From: Lachnospiraceae bacterium
Lineage (GTDB): Bacteria; Bacillota; Clostridia; Lachnospirales; Lachnospiraceae
Direction of reading: 5' to 3'
NCBI GenBank assembly: GCA_022791815.1
Contig: JAAVZU010000045.1
Span: forward strand, 1-32,654
DNA: 32,654 nt
Below are positions 7,999-16,402 of the stretch, one piece after another. The notes under the pieces are model-generated. The model worked only from the letters and a program-made list of their open reading frames with translations. It made no database searches and was not told the DNA's origin. Every line of letters begins with the position of its first letter. Position 1 is the stretch's first letter. A program made the translations under genes and the position numbers.

Positions 7999-9025
7999 CC
8001 ATGTAACGTTTTCTTAATTGTCCACAGGCTGCATCAATATCTCTGCCCATTTCTCTTCTAATGGTAACATTTATCCCAAATTCTTCAAGTATTAACTTAA
8101 AATTCTTTACAAAATTAGTATCTGAATCCCTATAATTTCTTTCCTTAATTGGATTCACTGGTATTAAATTCACATGACAATTTTTTCGTCGGAGCAAATT
8201 GCCAAGTTCTTTGGCAAATTCTCCTGAATCATTTACACCTTTCACTAAGCTATACTCAAAGCTAATACGCCTTCCTGTTATTTTATAGTATTCCTTACAT
8301 GCATCCATAATTTCTTCAATACTATATTTATTTGCCACTGGCATCAATGTTTTTCTCACTTCATCATTTGGTGCATGAAGTGAAATTGCAAGAGTAATTT
8401 GTAACTTTTCTTTTGCCAATTTATAAATCTTCTCCACCAAACCACAAGTAGATACAGTAATGTTTCTCTGGCTGATATTATATCCATGTTCATCTGTCAA
8501 CATACGAATAAATTTCACTAGATTGTCATAATTATCCAAAGGTTCTCCCGTTCCCATAACAACCACATTAGAAACACGTTCTCCCTTCATATTCTGTATG
8601 GCATATATCTGTCCAAGCATTTCTGATACGGATAAATTTCTCTCCAAACCACCTAAAGTAGATGCACAGAAATTACACCCCATACGACACCCCACTTGAG
8701 AAGAGATGCACACACTATTGCCATGCTTGTACTTCATTAACACACTCTCAATCACGCTTCCATCTTGCAAAGCAAATAAAAACTTTGTTGTGCATCCATC
8801 CTTTGAATCAAGTTTTTCTAGCATCTGGATTCTTGCAATATAAAAATTATCTTTTAATTTTTCTCTCAATACCTTTGACAAATTGGTCATCTCATCGAAA
8901 TTCATAACTGCCTTCTGATGAAGCCACTCATAAATCTGCTTTCCCCGAAAAGATTTTTCTCCAATCTTTTCTACTTCTGCTACAAGTTCCTGATAATCTA
9001 ATGATTTAATATCTATTTTTTCCAT
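7982..9025 (-). CDS. rlmN: Dual-specificity 23S rRNA/tRNA adenine-C2 methyltransferase RlmN
   Basis: A radical-SAM enzyme of 347 residues that methylates A2503 of 23S rRNA and A37 of some tRNAs. The cluster motif CRMGCNFC gives C113, C117 and C120. E93 in VIESVLM, the GTGEP motif, and the C-terminal catalytic Cys (C334 in DIDAACGQL) are all present. The stop follows soon after, at MDSSKI. The start lies 7 bp downstream of rsmB, with a GGAAGAGAG-type site. The last about 28 codons are repeated at 7514-7598, next to stp, and the present end differs from that older copy after RKRYMD. The enzyme should still be active, because the essential Cys lies inside the restored portion. Confidence 0.97.
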   Translation of the reverse strand: MEKIDIKSLDYQELVAEVEKIGEKSFRGKQIYEWLHQKAVMNFDEMTNLSKVLREKLKDNFYIARIQMLEKLDSKDGCTTKFLFALQDGSVIESVLMKYKHGNSVCISSQVGCRMGCNFCASTLGGLERNLSVSEMLGQIYAIQNMKGERVSNVVVMGTGEPLDNYDNLVKFIRMLTDEHGYNISQRNITVSTCGLVEKIYKLAKEKLQITLAISLHAPNDEVRKTLMPVANKYSIEEIMDACKEYYKITGRRISFEYSLVKGVNDSGEFAKELGNLLRRKNCHVNLIPVNPIKERNYRDSDTNFVKNFKLILEEFGINVTIRREMGRDIDAACGQLRKRYMDSSKI

Positions 9026-9031
9026 TCTCTT

Positions 9032-10435
9032 TTAACTCTCTTCCTTTTTACTTTTACTGCCTCTTTTGCGGAATCTTGCAAGAAAAAAACCATCTGTTTT
9101 AACAATTCCAGGTAATAATTGTAAAAATCCATCCTTTGTATGCTCGTTCCACAAAGCCTCTGGAAGATATGGTTCCAAGCTTTCCAGAACAAAATCTCCT
9201 TGCTTACAAAACCATTTCACATTTTCTTCATTTTCTAAAGTATTCACCGTGCAGGTACTATAAATCAGTATACCACCTGGCTTCACATATTCTTTAGCAA
9301 TTAATAGAATTTCACGCTGCAATTTTACCAAACTTTCTATCCCTTCTTGAGTTATCTTATACTTAATATCATTCTTCTTTCCAATTACGCCAAGACCTGA
9401 ACATGGTAAATCCGCAAATACAATGTCTGCTGACTCAATTCTCTCTTCATCTAATATTCTAGCATCCCAAACTTTTGTTTCCAAATTGTTAATTCCCAAT
9501 CTTTTGCTATTTTCTTCTATTCTGGATACTTTAGCCAAGGTTAAGTCCCTGGCAGACACCTTTCCTGTTTCCTGTAGTAATTCTGCGGCATGCAAACTTT
9601 TCCCACCAGGTGCTGCACATACATCTATAATCTGGTATCCTTCTTTTATATTTCCAACTAGAGACACCAACATAGAACTCTCATCCTGTATGGTAAACCA
9701 TCCTTTTTGAAAGGAAGATAATCCTTCTAAATAATCATAACCAGAAATCTTAAGGGCTGTATCCACATACTCTGCTGCCTCTACCTTTACTCCTTCTTCT
9801 TCCAAATTTTTTACTAATTCATCTACAGAGACTTTTCTAGTATTGCACCGGATTACAAGTAGACGTTCTTTCATACTTGCTTCCAGCATTATCTTTGTAG
9901 TTTCATAACCATAATCTTTTATCCACATTTTGACAATATATTCTGGTATAGAAAAACGGATACTAAGATATTCTTCTGGTTCTTTTTCTTCTTTTGGATA
10001 TTTTACAGAATCTAAATTCCTGCTAATATTGCGGAGTACTCCATTCACAAATCCAGCCAGTCCGGAAAATCCTTTTTTCCGGACTAACTTTACTGCTTCA
10101 TTACAGGCTGCACGATCTGGAACTTGATCCATATATTTCATTTGATAAACACTCATCCGCAAAATATTACGTATAACAGATTTCATTTTTTTTGTTTTCA
10201 CTTTAGAAAACTGATTAATTATATAATCCAATTCTATCATACGCTCTATGGTTCCTTCACACAAACGGTTCAAAAATGCCCGCTCATTTTTCTCTAAATA
10301 CTGGTAATTTTTTAATACACTTGGAATTACTGTACTAGTATATTCCCCTTCTTCCAACACTTTAAGGAGTATCTGCAATGCTAATTCTCTTGTGTTTATA
10401 GACTGGGATTTAGTCATCTCTGCTGTTTCCTCCAA
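9032..10435 (-). CDS. rsmB: 16S rRNA m5C967 methyltransferase RsmB
   Basis: A 467-residue fusion of an N-terminal NusB-like RNA-binding domain (about 14-140) and a Rossmann-type SAM methyltransferase that makes m5C967 in 16S rRNA. Motifs are the SAM loop DVCAAPGGKS (271-280), ADLPCSGLG with C345, and IYSTCTVN with the catalytic C395. Length fits the family. The gene overlaps the upstream zinc-peptidase gene by 26 bases, and a second in-frame ATG (codon 7) also lies in the overlap. It is 7 bp from rlmN, so both rRNA methylases are made from one message. Confidence 0.97.
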   Translation of the reverse strand: MEETAEMTKSQSINTRELALQILLKVLEEGEYTSTVIPSVLKNYQYLEKNERAFLNRLCEGTIERMIELDYIINQFSKVKTKKMKSVIRNILRMSVYQMKYMDQVPDRAACNEAVKLVRKKGFSGLAGFVNGVLRNISRNLDSVKYPKEEKEPEEYLSIRFSIPEYIVKMWIKDYGYETTKIMLEASMKERLLVIRCNTRKVSVDELVKNLEEEGVKVEAAEYVDTALKISGYDYLEGLSSFQKGWFTIQDESSMLVSLVGNIKEGYQIIDVCAAPGGKSLHAAELLQETGKVSARDLTLAKVSRIEENSKRLGINNLETKVWDARILDEERIESADIVFADLPCSGLGVIGKKNDIKYKITQEGIESLVKLQREILLIAKEYVKPGGILIYSTCTVNTLENEENVKWFCKQGDFVLESLEPYLPEALWNEHTKDGFLQLLPGIVKTDGFFLARFRKRGSKSKKEES

Positions 10436-11168
10436 ATAAAATAATTAATCTTAATAGTTGTAAAATCATTCCAGCAGCAGAAGCTACATAAGTCATTGCT
10501 GCGGCTGTTAATACTTTTCTAGCTTTTCTTACCTCATCTTCTGCAAGAATGCCATTATTCCCCAAAATGCGAAGTGCCCTTCCAGATGCATTAAACTCTA
10601 CTGGCAGGGTAACCAGGCTAAATAAAACGGCCACTGAAAAGAAAATAATACCTAGGGTAATCAGTACCTGGTTCCAACTCATAAATACACCTATAAGAAT
10701 TACTGGCCATGAAATCGTGGAACAGATATTTACTGCTGGTACCATTACTCCCCGCAGTTTCAGTGGTATATATTCCTTGTTATGCTGTATCGCATGCCCA
10801 CATTCATGAGCGGCTACTCCTATTGCAGCTACAGAATTACTTCCATATACAGAATCTGATAAACTAAGAGTCTTTGTCTGCGGATTATAATTATCTGTCA
10901 AATCTCCGCTGATATGCACTATCTGTACATCATAAATTCCTGCCTGATGAAGGATTCTCTCCGCTGCTTGTGCACCAGTATATCCAGACATGCTTCGTAC
11001 TTTTTTATATTTTGCATAAGTACTTTTTACCAATCCAGATGCAAACAAAGAAAGTAATATCCCAATAATAACCAAAATGTAAGTAGGATCAAAAAACATA
11101 CCATAATATCTCCTTGTTCCTATCCATAGACCCATGCCATTTAAAATATGCATGCTATAAATTCCCAT
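10410..11168 (-). CDS. Zinc-dependent membrane metallopeptidase (YugP family)
   Basis: A membrane protein of 252 residues in the Zn_peptidase_2 family (PF04298, YugP-like). It has an N-terminal membrane helix (FDPTYILVIIGILLSLFASG), a cytosolic region with MSGYTGAQAAERILHQAG, the zinc site HECGH (residues 121-125) inside VAAHECGHAIQH, then further hydrophobic segments. The substrate is unknown; its steady place between fmt and rsmB in clostridia suggests a translation- or envelope-linked role. I prefer the ATG at 11168 (AGGAAGGAAAGG upstream) over an in-frame GTG three codons earlier. It overlaps rsmB by 26 bases. Confidence 0.88.
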   Translation of the reverse strand: MGIYSMHILNGMGLWIGTRRYYGMFFDPTYILVIIGILLSLFASGLVKSTYAKYKKVRSMSGYTGAQAAERILHQAGIYDVQIVHISGDLTDNYNPQTKTLSLSDSVYGSNSVAAIGVAAHECGHAIQHNKEYIPLKLRGVMVPAVNICSTISWPVILIGVFMSWNQVLITLGIIFFSVAVLFSLVTLPVEFNASGRALRILGNNGILAEDEVRKARKVLTAAAMTYVASAAGMILQLLRLIILFGGNSRDD

Positions 11169-11186
11169 ACTTATCACCTTTCCTTC

Positions 11187-12119
11187 CTATTTACTTAGTA
11201 TGGTTCCAACTTCCACAGGATATCCACGTAAAAAAGCATCTATTTCCATTCGTTTCTTTCCTTCTAGTTGTACTTCATTTAATTGTAGCAAGTCCTTTCC
11301 AGTTTTTACCAATATACTATCTCGACTTACTTCAACTACCTCACCAAATTTACCTTCTGCTTCCTTATTGATAACCGTTGCAGACCATATTTTCAATGTC
11401 TTTCCATCTATACCCGTAAATGCACTTGGCCATGGGTTTAATCCCCTGATTAATCGTTCAATTTCTTCCGCTGGTTTTGTAAAATCAATACAACCTAACT
11501 GTTTATCCAGCATTTTTGCATAATTAGACAATGTATCATCCTGTTTAGTTCTTACTGCGGTTCCTGCTTCTAACTCTTTTAAAGTTTCAATTAACAAATC
11601 AGCACCTGCTGCCGCCAATTTATCATGGAGACTGCCACCTGTTTCATCTATTTCCAAAGACACAATTTTTTTCTTTAACATATCTCCTGTATCCAAGCCT
11701 TCTTCCATAAACATGGTAGTTACACCACTTTCTTTCTCACCATCAATAACTGCCCATTGTATCGGAGCTGCTCCACGATACTTTGGCAACAGGGATGCAT
11801 GTACATTTACACAGCCATACTTTGGCATATCCAGTATTTCCTTTGGTAAAATCTGTCCAAATGCCACTACCACAATAACTTCTGGATTTAGTTTCTTCAA
11901 TTCTTCTATAAAATCTGGTTCCTTTACTCTGACTGGCTGGTATACTGGTATTCCCCTTGCTACTGCCACTTCCTTAACCGGTGTCAACTGCATATTCTTT
12001 CCCCTGCCCTTAGGTTTATCTGGCTGGGTTACCACCCCTGCAACTTCATGACCTGCATTTATAATGGCTTCTAGTGTTCCCACTGCAAAGTCTGGTGTTC
12101 CCATAAATACTACTCTCAT
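11187..12119 (-). CDS. fmt: Methionyl-tRNA formyltransferase
   Basis: A 310-residue enzyme that formylates initiator Met-tRNA with 10-formyl-tetrahydrofolate. The N-terminal domain starts MRVVFMGTPDFAV. The catalytic region NVHASLLPKYRGAAPIQ (105-121) holds the essential Asn and His, and the partner Asp is in GLDTGD (141-146). A smaller OB-fold C-terminal tRNA-binding domain follows from about 205. It is 20 bp downstream of def, the deformylase that removes the same formyl group. This classic pairing supports the call and a shared transcript. Confidence 0.97.
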   Translation of the reverse strand: MRVVFMGTPDFAVGTLEAIINAGHEVAGVVTQPDKPKGRGKNMQLTPVKEVAVARGIPVYQPVRVKEPDFIEELKKLNPEVIVVVAFGQILPKEILDMPKYGCVNVHASLLPKYRGAAPIQWAVIDGEKESGVTTMFMEEGLDTGDMLKKKIVSLEIDETGGSLHDKLAAAGADLLIETLKELEAGTAVRTKQDDTLSNYAKMLDKQLGCIDFTKPAEEIERLIRGLNPWPSAFTGIDGKTLKIWSATVINKEAEGKFGEVVEVSRDSILVKTGKDLLQLNEVQLEGKKRMEIDAFLRGYPVEVGTILSK

Positions 12120-12139
12120 GTTCCATCAAATCCTTTCAT

Positions 12140-12649
12140 TTATGATGAGGCCTCTTCGGCTTCCATTTGTGCATATAACTCCTCGTTAGAAATCAAATCA
12201 CCTTCTACCCTCTCTACATATAAATGTCCATCTAAATGATCGATTTCATGACAAAGCGCTCTTGCAAGCAATTCTTCACCCTCAATAATAATCTCTTTCA
12301 TATTTATATCCTGTGCCTTTACCTTTGCATAATTTGGTCTGGTTACAATGCCTGACATTCCTGGTACACTAAGACAGCCTTCATATCCAGTCTGTTCCCC
12401 AGAAGTTTCTAAAATTTCCGGATTGATTAAAATAATTGGTTCTGGTTCTTCTCCTGGTGATACATCTATCACCACAATTCTCTTTAGAATACCAACCTGT
12501 GGTGCAGCAAGACCTACTCCATTAGCTTCATACATAGTTTCCAACATATCTTCAATCAAAGTTTTTGTTCTTTCTGTCATTTCCTTTACGCTCTTTGCCT
12601 TCTTGTTTAAAATATCATCGCCCATTTCACGAATGTTTCTTAATGCCAT
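12140..12649 (-). CDS. def: Peptide deformylase
   Basis: A 169-residue iron/zinc hydrolase that removes the formyl group from nascent proteins. All three family motifs are intact: GVGLAAPQ (44-51), EGCLSVPG (90-97, metal ligand C92) and HEIDH (134-138, two metal His and the catalytic Glu). The short acidic C-terminus is usual for the clostridial type. It is the first gene of the housekeeping run; priA, which often precedes def in relatives, is absent here, so the operon begins at this point. An AAAGGATAGG ribosome binding site precedes the ATG. Confidence 0.97.
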   Translation of the reverse strand: MALRNIREMGDDILNKKAKSVKEMTERTKTLIEDMLETMYEANGVGLAAPQVGILKRIVVIDVSPGEEPEPIILINPEILETSGEQTGYEGCLSVPGMSGIVTRPNYAKVKAQDINMKEIIIEGEELLARALCHEIDHLDGHLYVERVEGDLISNEELYAQMEAEEASS

Positions 12650-12949
12650 TTTTTTACCTATCCTTTCTTTTCCCTTTGCTCATTAAACTTCAACGATTCA
12701 TGACTTAATTACAGACCATGAATAATCTAAGTTAAATTTTTTTCAATTTTTCATATCTGTTTTTTATTATATCGAAATATGTCCCATTCAGCAAATAAAT
12801 CTTATAATCTATTTGTACATTTCAATCTAATTATTTTAGAATGCACATTTTATATATGAATCATATATTTTAATAAAAACAGAACAGAAACTATAACAAT
12901 TATAACATGAAATTCTCCTGGTGAAAAGAACTGTTCACAAATCAAAATC
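12650..12949. other. Upstream region of the def operon
   Basis: AT-rich spacer upstream of def. It must hold the operon promoter, but I see no pair of boxes good enough to name. A short inverted repeat (ATTCATG/CATGAAT, 12697-12724) lies about 50-75 bases before the def start and could be an operator or a weak hairpin. No ORF is credible. Confidence 0.35.
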
Positions 12950-13001
12950 AGACTTATAACAACATTTTAAATACTGTTAATTAAAATATTGTTATAAGTC
13001 T
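12950..13001 (-). terminator. Long hairpin downstream of the LytTR regulator gene
   Basis: AGACTTATAACAACATTTTAA and its near-complement (ending TTGTTATAAGTCT) form a stem of about 20 bp with one mismatch and a short AT loop. It lies 32 bp past the regulator's stop codon on the minus strand. A weak U tract follows. It probably ends that transcript and shields def. Confidence 0.65.
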
Positions 13002-13032
13002 AATATCATCAAGTTATTCTTTTTTATTCATG

Positions 13033-13749
13033 CTATCTCTCTATTATATATTCCATCCAATTCAATTTCATATCATTAGAAAATTTTCTTCCAATAGGAA
13101 TATGTATTCCTCCTTCTAATACAAAATATCTTATTTCATAATATTTAACATAATCGTAATTTACAAGAAAAGATTTATGGCAACGAAACAAAAAATCTCC
13201 TCCATACTCGTCCTCAAATTTTGCCAGACTTTCACGCATAAATGCTTTTTTCCTGTCTTTTAATGTTAATTCTAACATATTTCCATTAGCTTCTATGTAC
13301 ATGACCTGACGTGGAGCAATATTTTCTTTTTTCCCCTCTATTACGCATGACACTACCGTTTTCTTAATGCGCATCCTTGAAACCACCTTTGAGACATCTC
13401 CAATAATTTGGTCTTTTTTTAAAGGTTTTTTATGGAAATTTAAAGGTTCTAGTGCAAATAATTCCGAACAGTATTTTGTTTTTTTAGACATATACACCAT
13501 GCTGATATATCTGTCAGGAAATGTATCCCGTATAATTCGTCCTAATTCTATACCATTCATCTCTGGTAACTCTATATCCAAAAAAATCAAATCAAAACTA
13601 TAATCTTCTTTTATATGTTGAATTAACCTTTCTGCATTATTATAAATATCTACTTCTAATTTTACTTTTGTCTCCTGCTGGTAAGACACTAACCATTCTT
13701 CAATTTTAGAACAACATCCTGTATCCATATCACAAATAACAACTCTCAT
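13033..13749 (-). CDS. Orphan LytTR-family response regulator
   Basis: A 238-residue AgrA/ComE-type regulator. The receiver domain (about 1-122) has the acidic pair D7/D9, phospho-acceptor D58 in FLDIELPEMNG, the Ser of VYMSKK, and the conserved Lys in FHKKPLKK. The C-terminal LytTR DNA-binding domain (about 135-238) shows YIEANGNMLELTLKD, RCHKSFLVN and IPIGRKF, typical of the ten-stranded LytTR fold. No histidine kinase, exporter or peptide gene adjoins it, so its sensor must lie elsewhere. It is transcribed away from the Spo0A-like gene, and the 505-bp spacer between them holds a striking tandem array. LytTR proteins bind spaced direct repeats; the array does not match their usual consensus. 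Confidence 0.9.
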   Translation of the reverse strand: MRVVICDMDTGCCSKIEEWLVSYQQETKVKLEVDIYNNAERLIQHIKEDYSFDLIFLDIELPEMNGIELGRIIRDTFPDRYISMVYMSKKTKYCSELFALEPLNFHKKPLKKDQIIGDVSKVVSRMRIKKTVVSCVIEGKKENIAPRQVMYIEANGNMLELTLKDRKKAFMRESLAKFEDEYGGDFLFRCHKSFLVNYDYVKYYEIRYFVLEGGIHIPIGRKFSNDMKLNWMEYIIER

Positions 13750-13970
13750 AAAAACTTTTCTCCCTTCTAGTTTTTATTATTAAATTCCCATATATAAACC
13801 AAATAATAGTACCAAACATTTTAGTATTTTACAAAAAACAATCAACCAACTTATATTAATATACTACATATTTTTATATAAAAACAATTAAAAATTTCAA
13901 TTTTTACTAAATTTGCTTTAATTATATCTTATATTACATTTTTTTTCCTTTGGTTTTTGTACCTAATAAA

Positions 13971-14046
13971 TGTAGATTTTTGTGGGGTTTTGTTGGTTTT
14001 TGTAGGTTTTTGTAGGTTCATATTGGTTTTTGTTGGTTTTTGTGGT
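13971..14046. repeat. 10-bp-period tandem array (consensus TGTWGGTTTT)
   Basis: Eight consecutive 10-bp units start at 13971. In order they are TGTAGATTTT, TGTGGGGTTT, TGTTGGTTTT, TGTAGGTTTT, TGTAGGTTCA, TATTGGTTTT, TGTTGGTTTT and a partial TGTGGTATAT. No base is inserted or lost between units. A related TGGTTTTTGT lies just before, at 13951. The array is strikingly free of C (one C in 80 bases). It is about 210 bp upstream of the Spo0A-like gene and about 220 bp upstream of the LytTR gene. One helical turn per unit would put every site on the same DNA face. Confidence 0.9.
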
Positions 14047-14047
14047 A

Positions 14048-14131
14048 TATTAAAATGTATGTGACTACCTTAAGAATACTCACAAAGCATACAAATTATA
14101 TTTACGTCATTAATATATACATTTTAATTTT
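14048..14131. repeat. Spaced 12-bp inverted repeat upstream of the Spo0A-like gene
   Basis: ATTAAAATGTAT directly follows the tandem array, and its perfect complement ATACATTTTAAT lies about 60 bp downstream. The rest of the spacer to the start codon is AT-rich. It may be a two-site operator; with this base composition, chance is a real alternative. Confidence 0.4.
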
Positions 14132-14254
14132 TAAAGAAAATTTTTATAGTTTTTGCCATACTTTTAATAAAATCCAAAAATAAAATATATAATGCGTAAA
14201 AATCAAAAAGTATTCTAAATAGTAACAAATATCTTTCATAAGGAGATGAGTAAC

Positions 14255-15040
14255 ATGAATGGACCATTACATGTCTTATTAATTGAAGATGAGCAAAATG
14301 TTTGTCAACGTTTTAAAGATGAAATAAATGAACGGGAAGATATTATATTAGTCGGTATTACTAATGACTCTTACCAGGCTTTAGAGCTTATACAAAAGGA
14401 TATTCCAGATGCTATTATTTTAGATTTAGAACTGCATTTTGGCCAGGGAAATGGTTTGCTCTTTCTTAAAGAATTACAAAATCTTTTTCTTTCTTTTTCG
14501 CCATATATTTTAATTACTACTAACAATTCCAGTCCCACTACATATCAATATGCAAGGGAGACAGGTGCTGATTTCATTATGTATAAACATCAATCCGATT
14601 ACTCAGAGAAAAAAGTAATTGAATTCCTATGTACAATATCTTCTGTTATCCATTCTAATCGAAAACACCAAAACCCATTGAATGCCTCCACAGAAACCTT
14701 AATTCAAAAAAAACAACGTTTTAAACGTATTATTTCAAAAGAGTTAGATTATGTTGGTATTAATCCAAAAACTATTGGATACCAATATTTGATTGATGCT
14801 ATTCTTATTATTATGGAGAAATTCACACCTAATTTTACCTCTATCATTGCAGATAAATATAACAAGTCATACAAAAGTGTTGAACATGGTATGCAAAATG
14901 CCATTAACCGGGCTTGGAATACAATGGATATTGATGAGCTTTTGTTACATTATACAGCAAAAATTACTTCCGTAAAGGGTGTTCCTACCATAACTGAATT
15001 TGTTCGTTATTATGCAAACAAAATAAAAAATGAACATTAA
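14255..15040 (+). CDS. Spo0A-like response regulator (paralogue)
   Basis: A 261-residue regulator with the architecture of Spo0A, the sporulation master regulator. The receiver domain has acidic E11/D12, phospho-acceptor D57 in AIILDLEL, the Thr of ILITTNN and the Lys of FIMYKHQSD. The C-terminal half matches the Spo0A effector domain: IGYQYLIDAI, ADKYNKSYKSVEHGMQNAINRAW, then KGVPTITEFVRYYANK. By comparison with Bacillus Spo0A from memory, the recognition-helix arginines of SRVERAIRHAIE are replaced (KSVEHGMQNAIN), so DNA specificity probably differs. It lacks the usual spoIVB neighbour, so it is likely a paralogue and not the sporulation switch itself. The start at 14255 has AGGAG 9 nt upstream; an in-frame ATG at 14246 touches that site. 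Confidence 0.85.
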   Translation: MNGPLHVLLIEDEQNVCQRFKDEINEREDIILVGITNDSYQALELIQKDIPDAIILDLELHFGQGNGLLFLKELQNLFLSFSPYILITTNNSSPTTYQYARETGADFIMYKHQSDYSEKKVIEFLCTISSVIHSNRKHQNPLNASTETLIQKKQRFKRIISKELDYVGINPKTIGYQYLIDAILIIMEKFTPNFTSIIADKYNKSYKSVEHGMQNAINRAWNTMDIDELLLHYTAKITSVKGVPTITEFVRYYANKIKNEH

Positions 15041-15175
15041 ACTTTTATCTATACATTGAGATTGCTTAATATTCATTATTTTATGAAAGCAACAAAAACG
15101 CAGGTCATAAAAAGAACAGAAACTTATCCTTAACTTTTCATGATCATTTATATTATTAATCTCTACATAAAATAT

Positions 15176-15215
15176 AAAGCCGCCAAACAAACATAGTTTC
15201 TCGTTTGGCGACTTT
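15176..15215 (+). terminator. Hairpin downstream of the Spo0A-like gene
   Basis: AAAGCCGCCAAAC pairs with GTTTGGCGACTTT (one mismatch) around a 14-nt loop, forming the only GC-rich hairpin in this spacer. The U tail is short. The rest of 15041-15407 is AT-rich, with no ORF I trust. Confidence 0.6.
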
Positions 15216-15407
15216 AAGTCTCTGTATTAATCCCTAAATTCTTTATATACTACAAATAATTTCCTGTCTTTGTGTGAATTTTAATCTTATACTTGTTTCT
15301 ATTACAACCGGATCTTTTATCTTTGTTAATGCCTTTATATTACCTAACAGTTGAGCAAAAGAACACAAAATGTTCAGTAATTAACACTTTTTTATCATTT
15401 ATCAATA

Positions 15408-16238
15408 TTACTGTAAATCTTCATCCAACTTTTGTCCAAGCAATTCATAATAAAATATATATTGCTGTATTACGCCTTGATATCCTTTATATCTACGGTT
15501 AGGGAACCCTCTTTTATAATGCTTTTCTAGTGCTTGGTTGATATGAGTATCAACTGGAAATGCTTGTAAATGATGCAGGGCAAAAAGACAAATACAGTCT
15601 GCCACCTTCTCTCCTACCCCAAATAATTTCATTAGTTCTTCCTTTGCTTTCTTATATGGCATACCACGAACCTCATCCAAATCCAGTTCTCCAGAAACTA
15701 TGCTTTGAGCAGTGCGGACTACATATTTACTACGGTAACCAAGATTACATTTCTTCAAAGCATCCTCTTCTAACTCTGCTAGAGATTCTGGTGTCGGAAA
15801 CGCATAATATACCTCGCCAGAAGCATTTATCTGTTGTTCTCCATAACACTCACAAATATTCTGAATACAACGACGGATCCGGGTAATGTTATTCTGCTGG
15901 GAAATCAAAAAAGAAACGATCATTTCCCATAAATCCTGATGTAATATCCGAATACCTGCACCAAAAACTGCTGCATGAAGGAGATAGGTATCATTGGGGT
16001 TAATTTGCTTTATATATGCACTATAATCATTTTCCAAATCAAAATATTCCATCCAGAAATTCACAAATTCTGCCTCATCACAATGAAAAATAATTGTATT
16101 TTCCTGTTGTTCCATATCTAAATACTTTTTATCCGCAATAACACTATATGTATTGTCACTCTTTTGGTGCATACGAAAACATTGCCCCGATTGACAGATT
16201 TGTAACAAATTGAAATTATCAATTGTTTTCTTAACCAT
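15408..16238 (-). CDS. ogg: 8-oxoguanine DNA glycosylase/AP lyase (OGG1 type)
   Basis: A 276-residue base-excision repair enzyme of the bacterial OGG1 family found in clostridia. The N-terminal beta domain contains QICQSGQCFR (10-22, the GQ.FR damage-recognition motif) and the middle has SFLISQQNNITRIRRCI. The helix-hairpin-helix-GPD motif is LFGVGEKVADCICLFALHHLQAFPVDTH, in two parts: catalytic K211 and activating D230. Both are intact, so glycosylase and lyase activities are expected. It removes 8-oxoG paired with C. GGAGG lies just before the start. It is a single gene between two regulator loci. Confidence 0.93.
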   Translation of the reverse strand: MVKKTIDNFNLLQICQSGQCFRMHQKSDNTYSVIADKKYLDMEQQENTIIFHCDEAEFVNFWMEYFDLENDYSAYIKQINPNDTYLLHAAVFGAGIRILHQDLWEMIVSFLISQQNNITRIRRCIQNICECYGEQQINASGEVYYAFPTPESLAELEEDALKKCNLGYRSKYVVRTAQSIVSGELDLDEVRGMPYKKAKEELMKLFGVGEKVADCICLFALHHLQAFPVDTHINQALEKHYKRGFPNRRYKGYQGVIQQYIFYYELLGQKLDEDLQ

Positions 16239-16327
16239 ATTTATCCTCCGTATTTTGTTTATTTTGTTATTATAACATTGCTAAAAATGAAACGCAATGT
16301 CTCCTTCTTATCCAATTTTATACAAAG

Positions 16328-16365
16328 AAAAAGGAACTTTCTAAAAAACAGAAAGTCCCTTTTAA
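16328..16365 (-). terminator. Intrinsic terminator of the sigma/anti-sigma operon
   Basis: On the minus strand AAAAGGGACTTTCT pairs with AGAAAGTTCCTTTTT around a 7-nt U-rich loop, followed by U residues. It lies 38 bp past the anti-sigma stop codon. The spacer to ogg holds nothing else. Confidence 0.85.
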
Positions 16366-16402
16366 ATTTTACTATGAAAGTATTACCGATAGATATACCA
16401 TA

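Noticed and set aside
7697-8017. A 106-codon open frame on the plus strand between stp and rlmN
   Set aside because: No ribosome binding site, low-complexity residues, and its end is antisense to rlmN.
13971-14046. CRISPR array or microsatellite reading of the TGTWGGTTTT repeats
   Set aside because: Units are 10 bp with no spacers, so it is not CRISPR. The substitutions between units and the placement between two regulators favour a binding array over simple slippage, though slippage could have expanded it.
15293-15502. A 69-codon plus-strand ORF at the ogg 3' end
   Set aside because: No ribosome binding site, and half of it is antisense to ogg.
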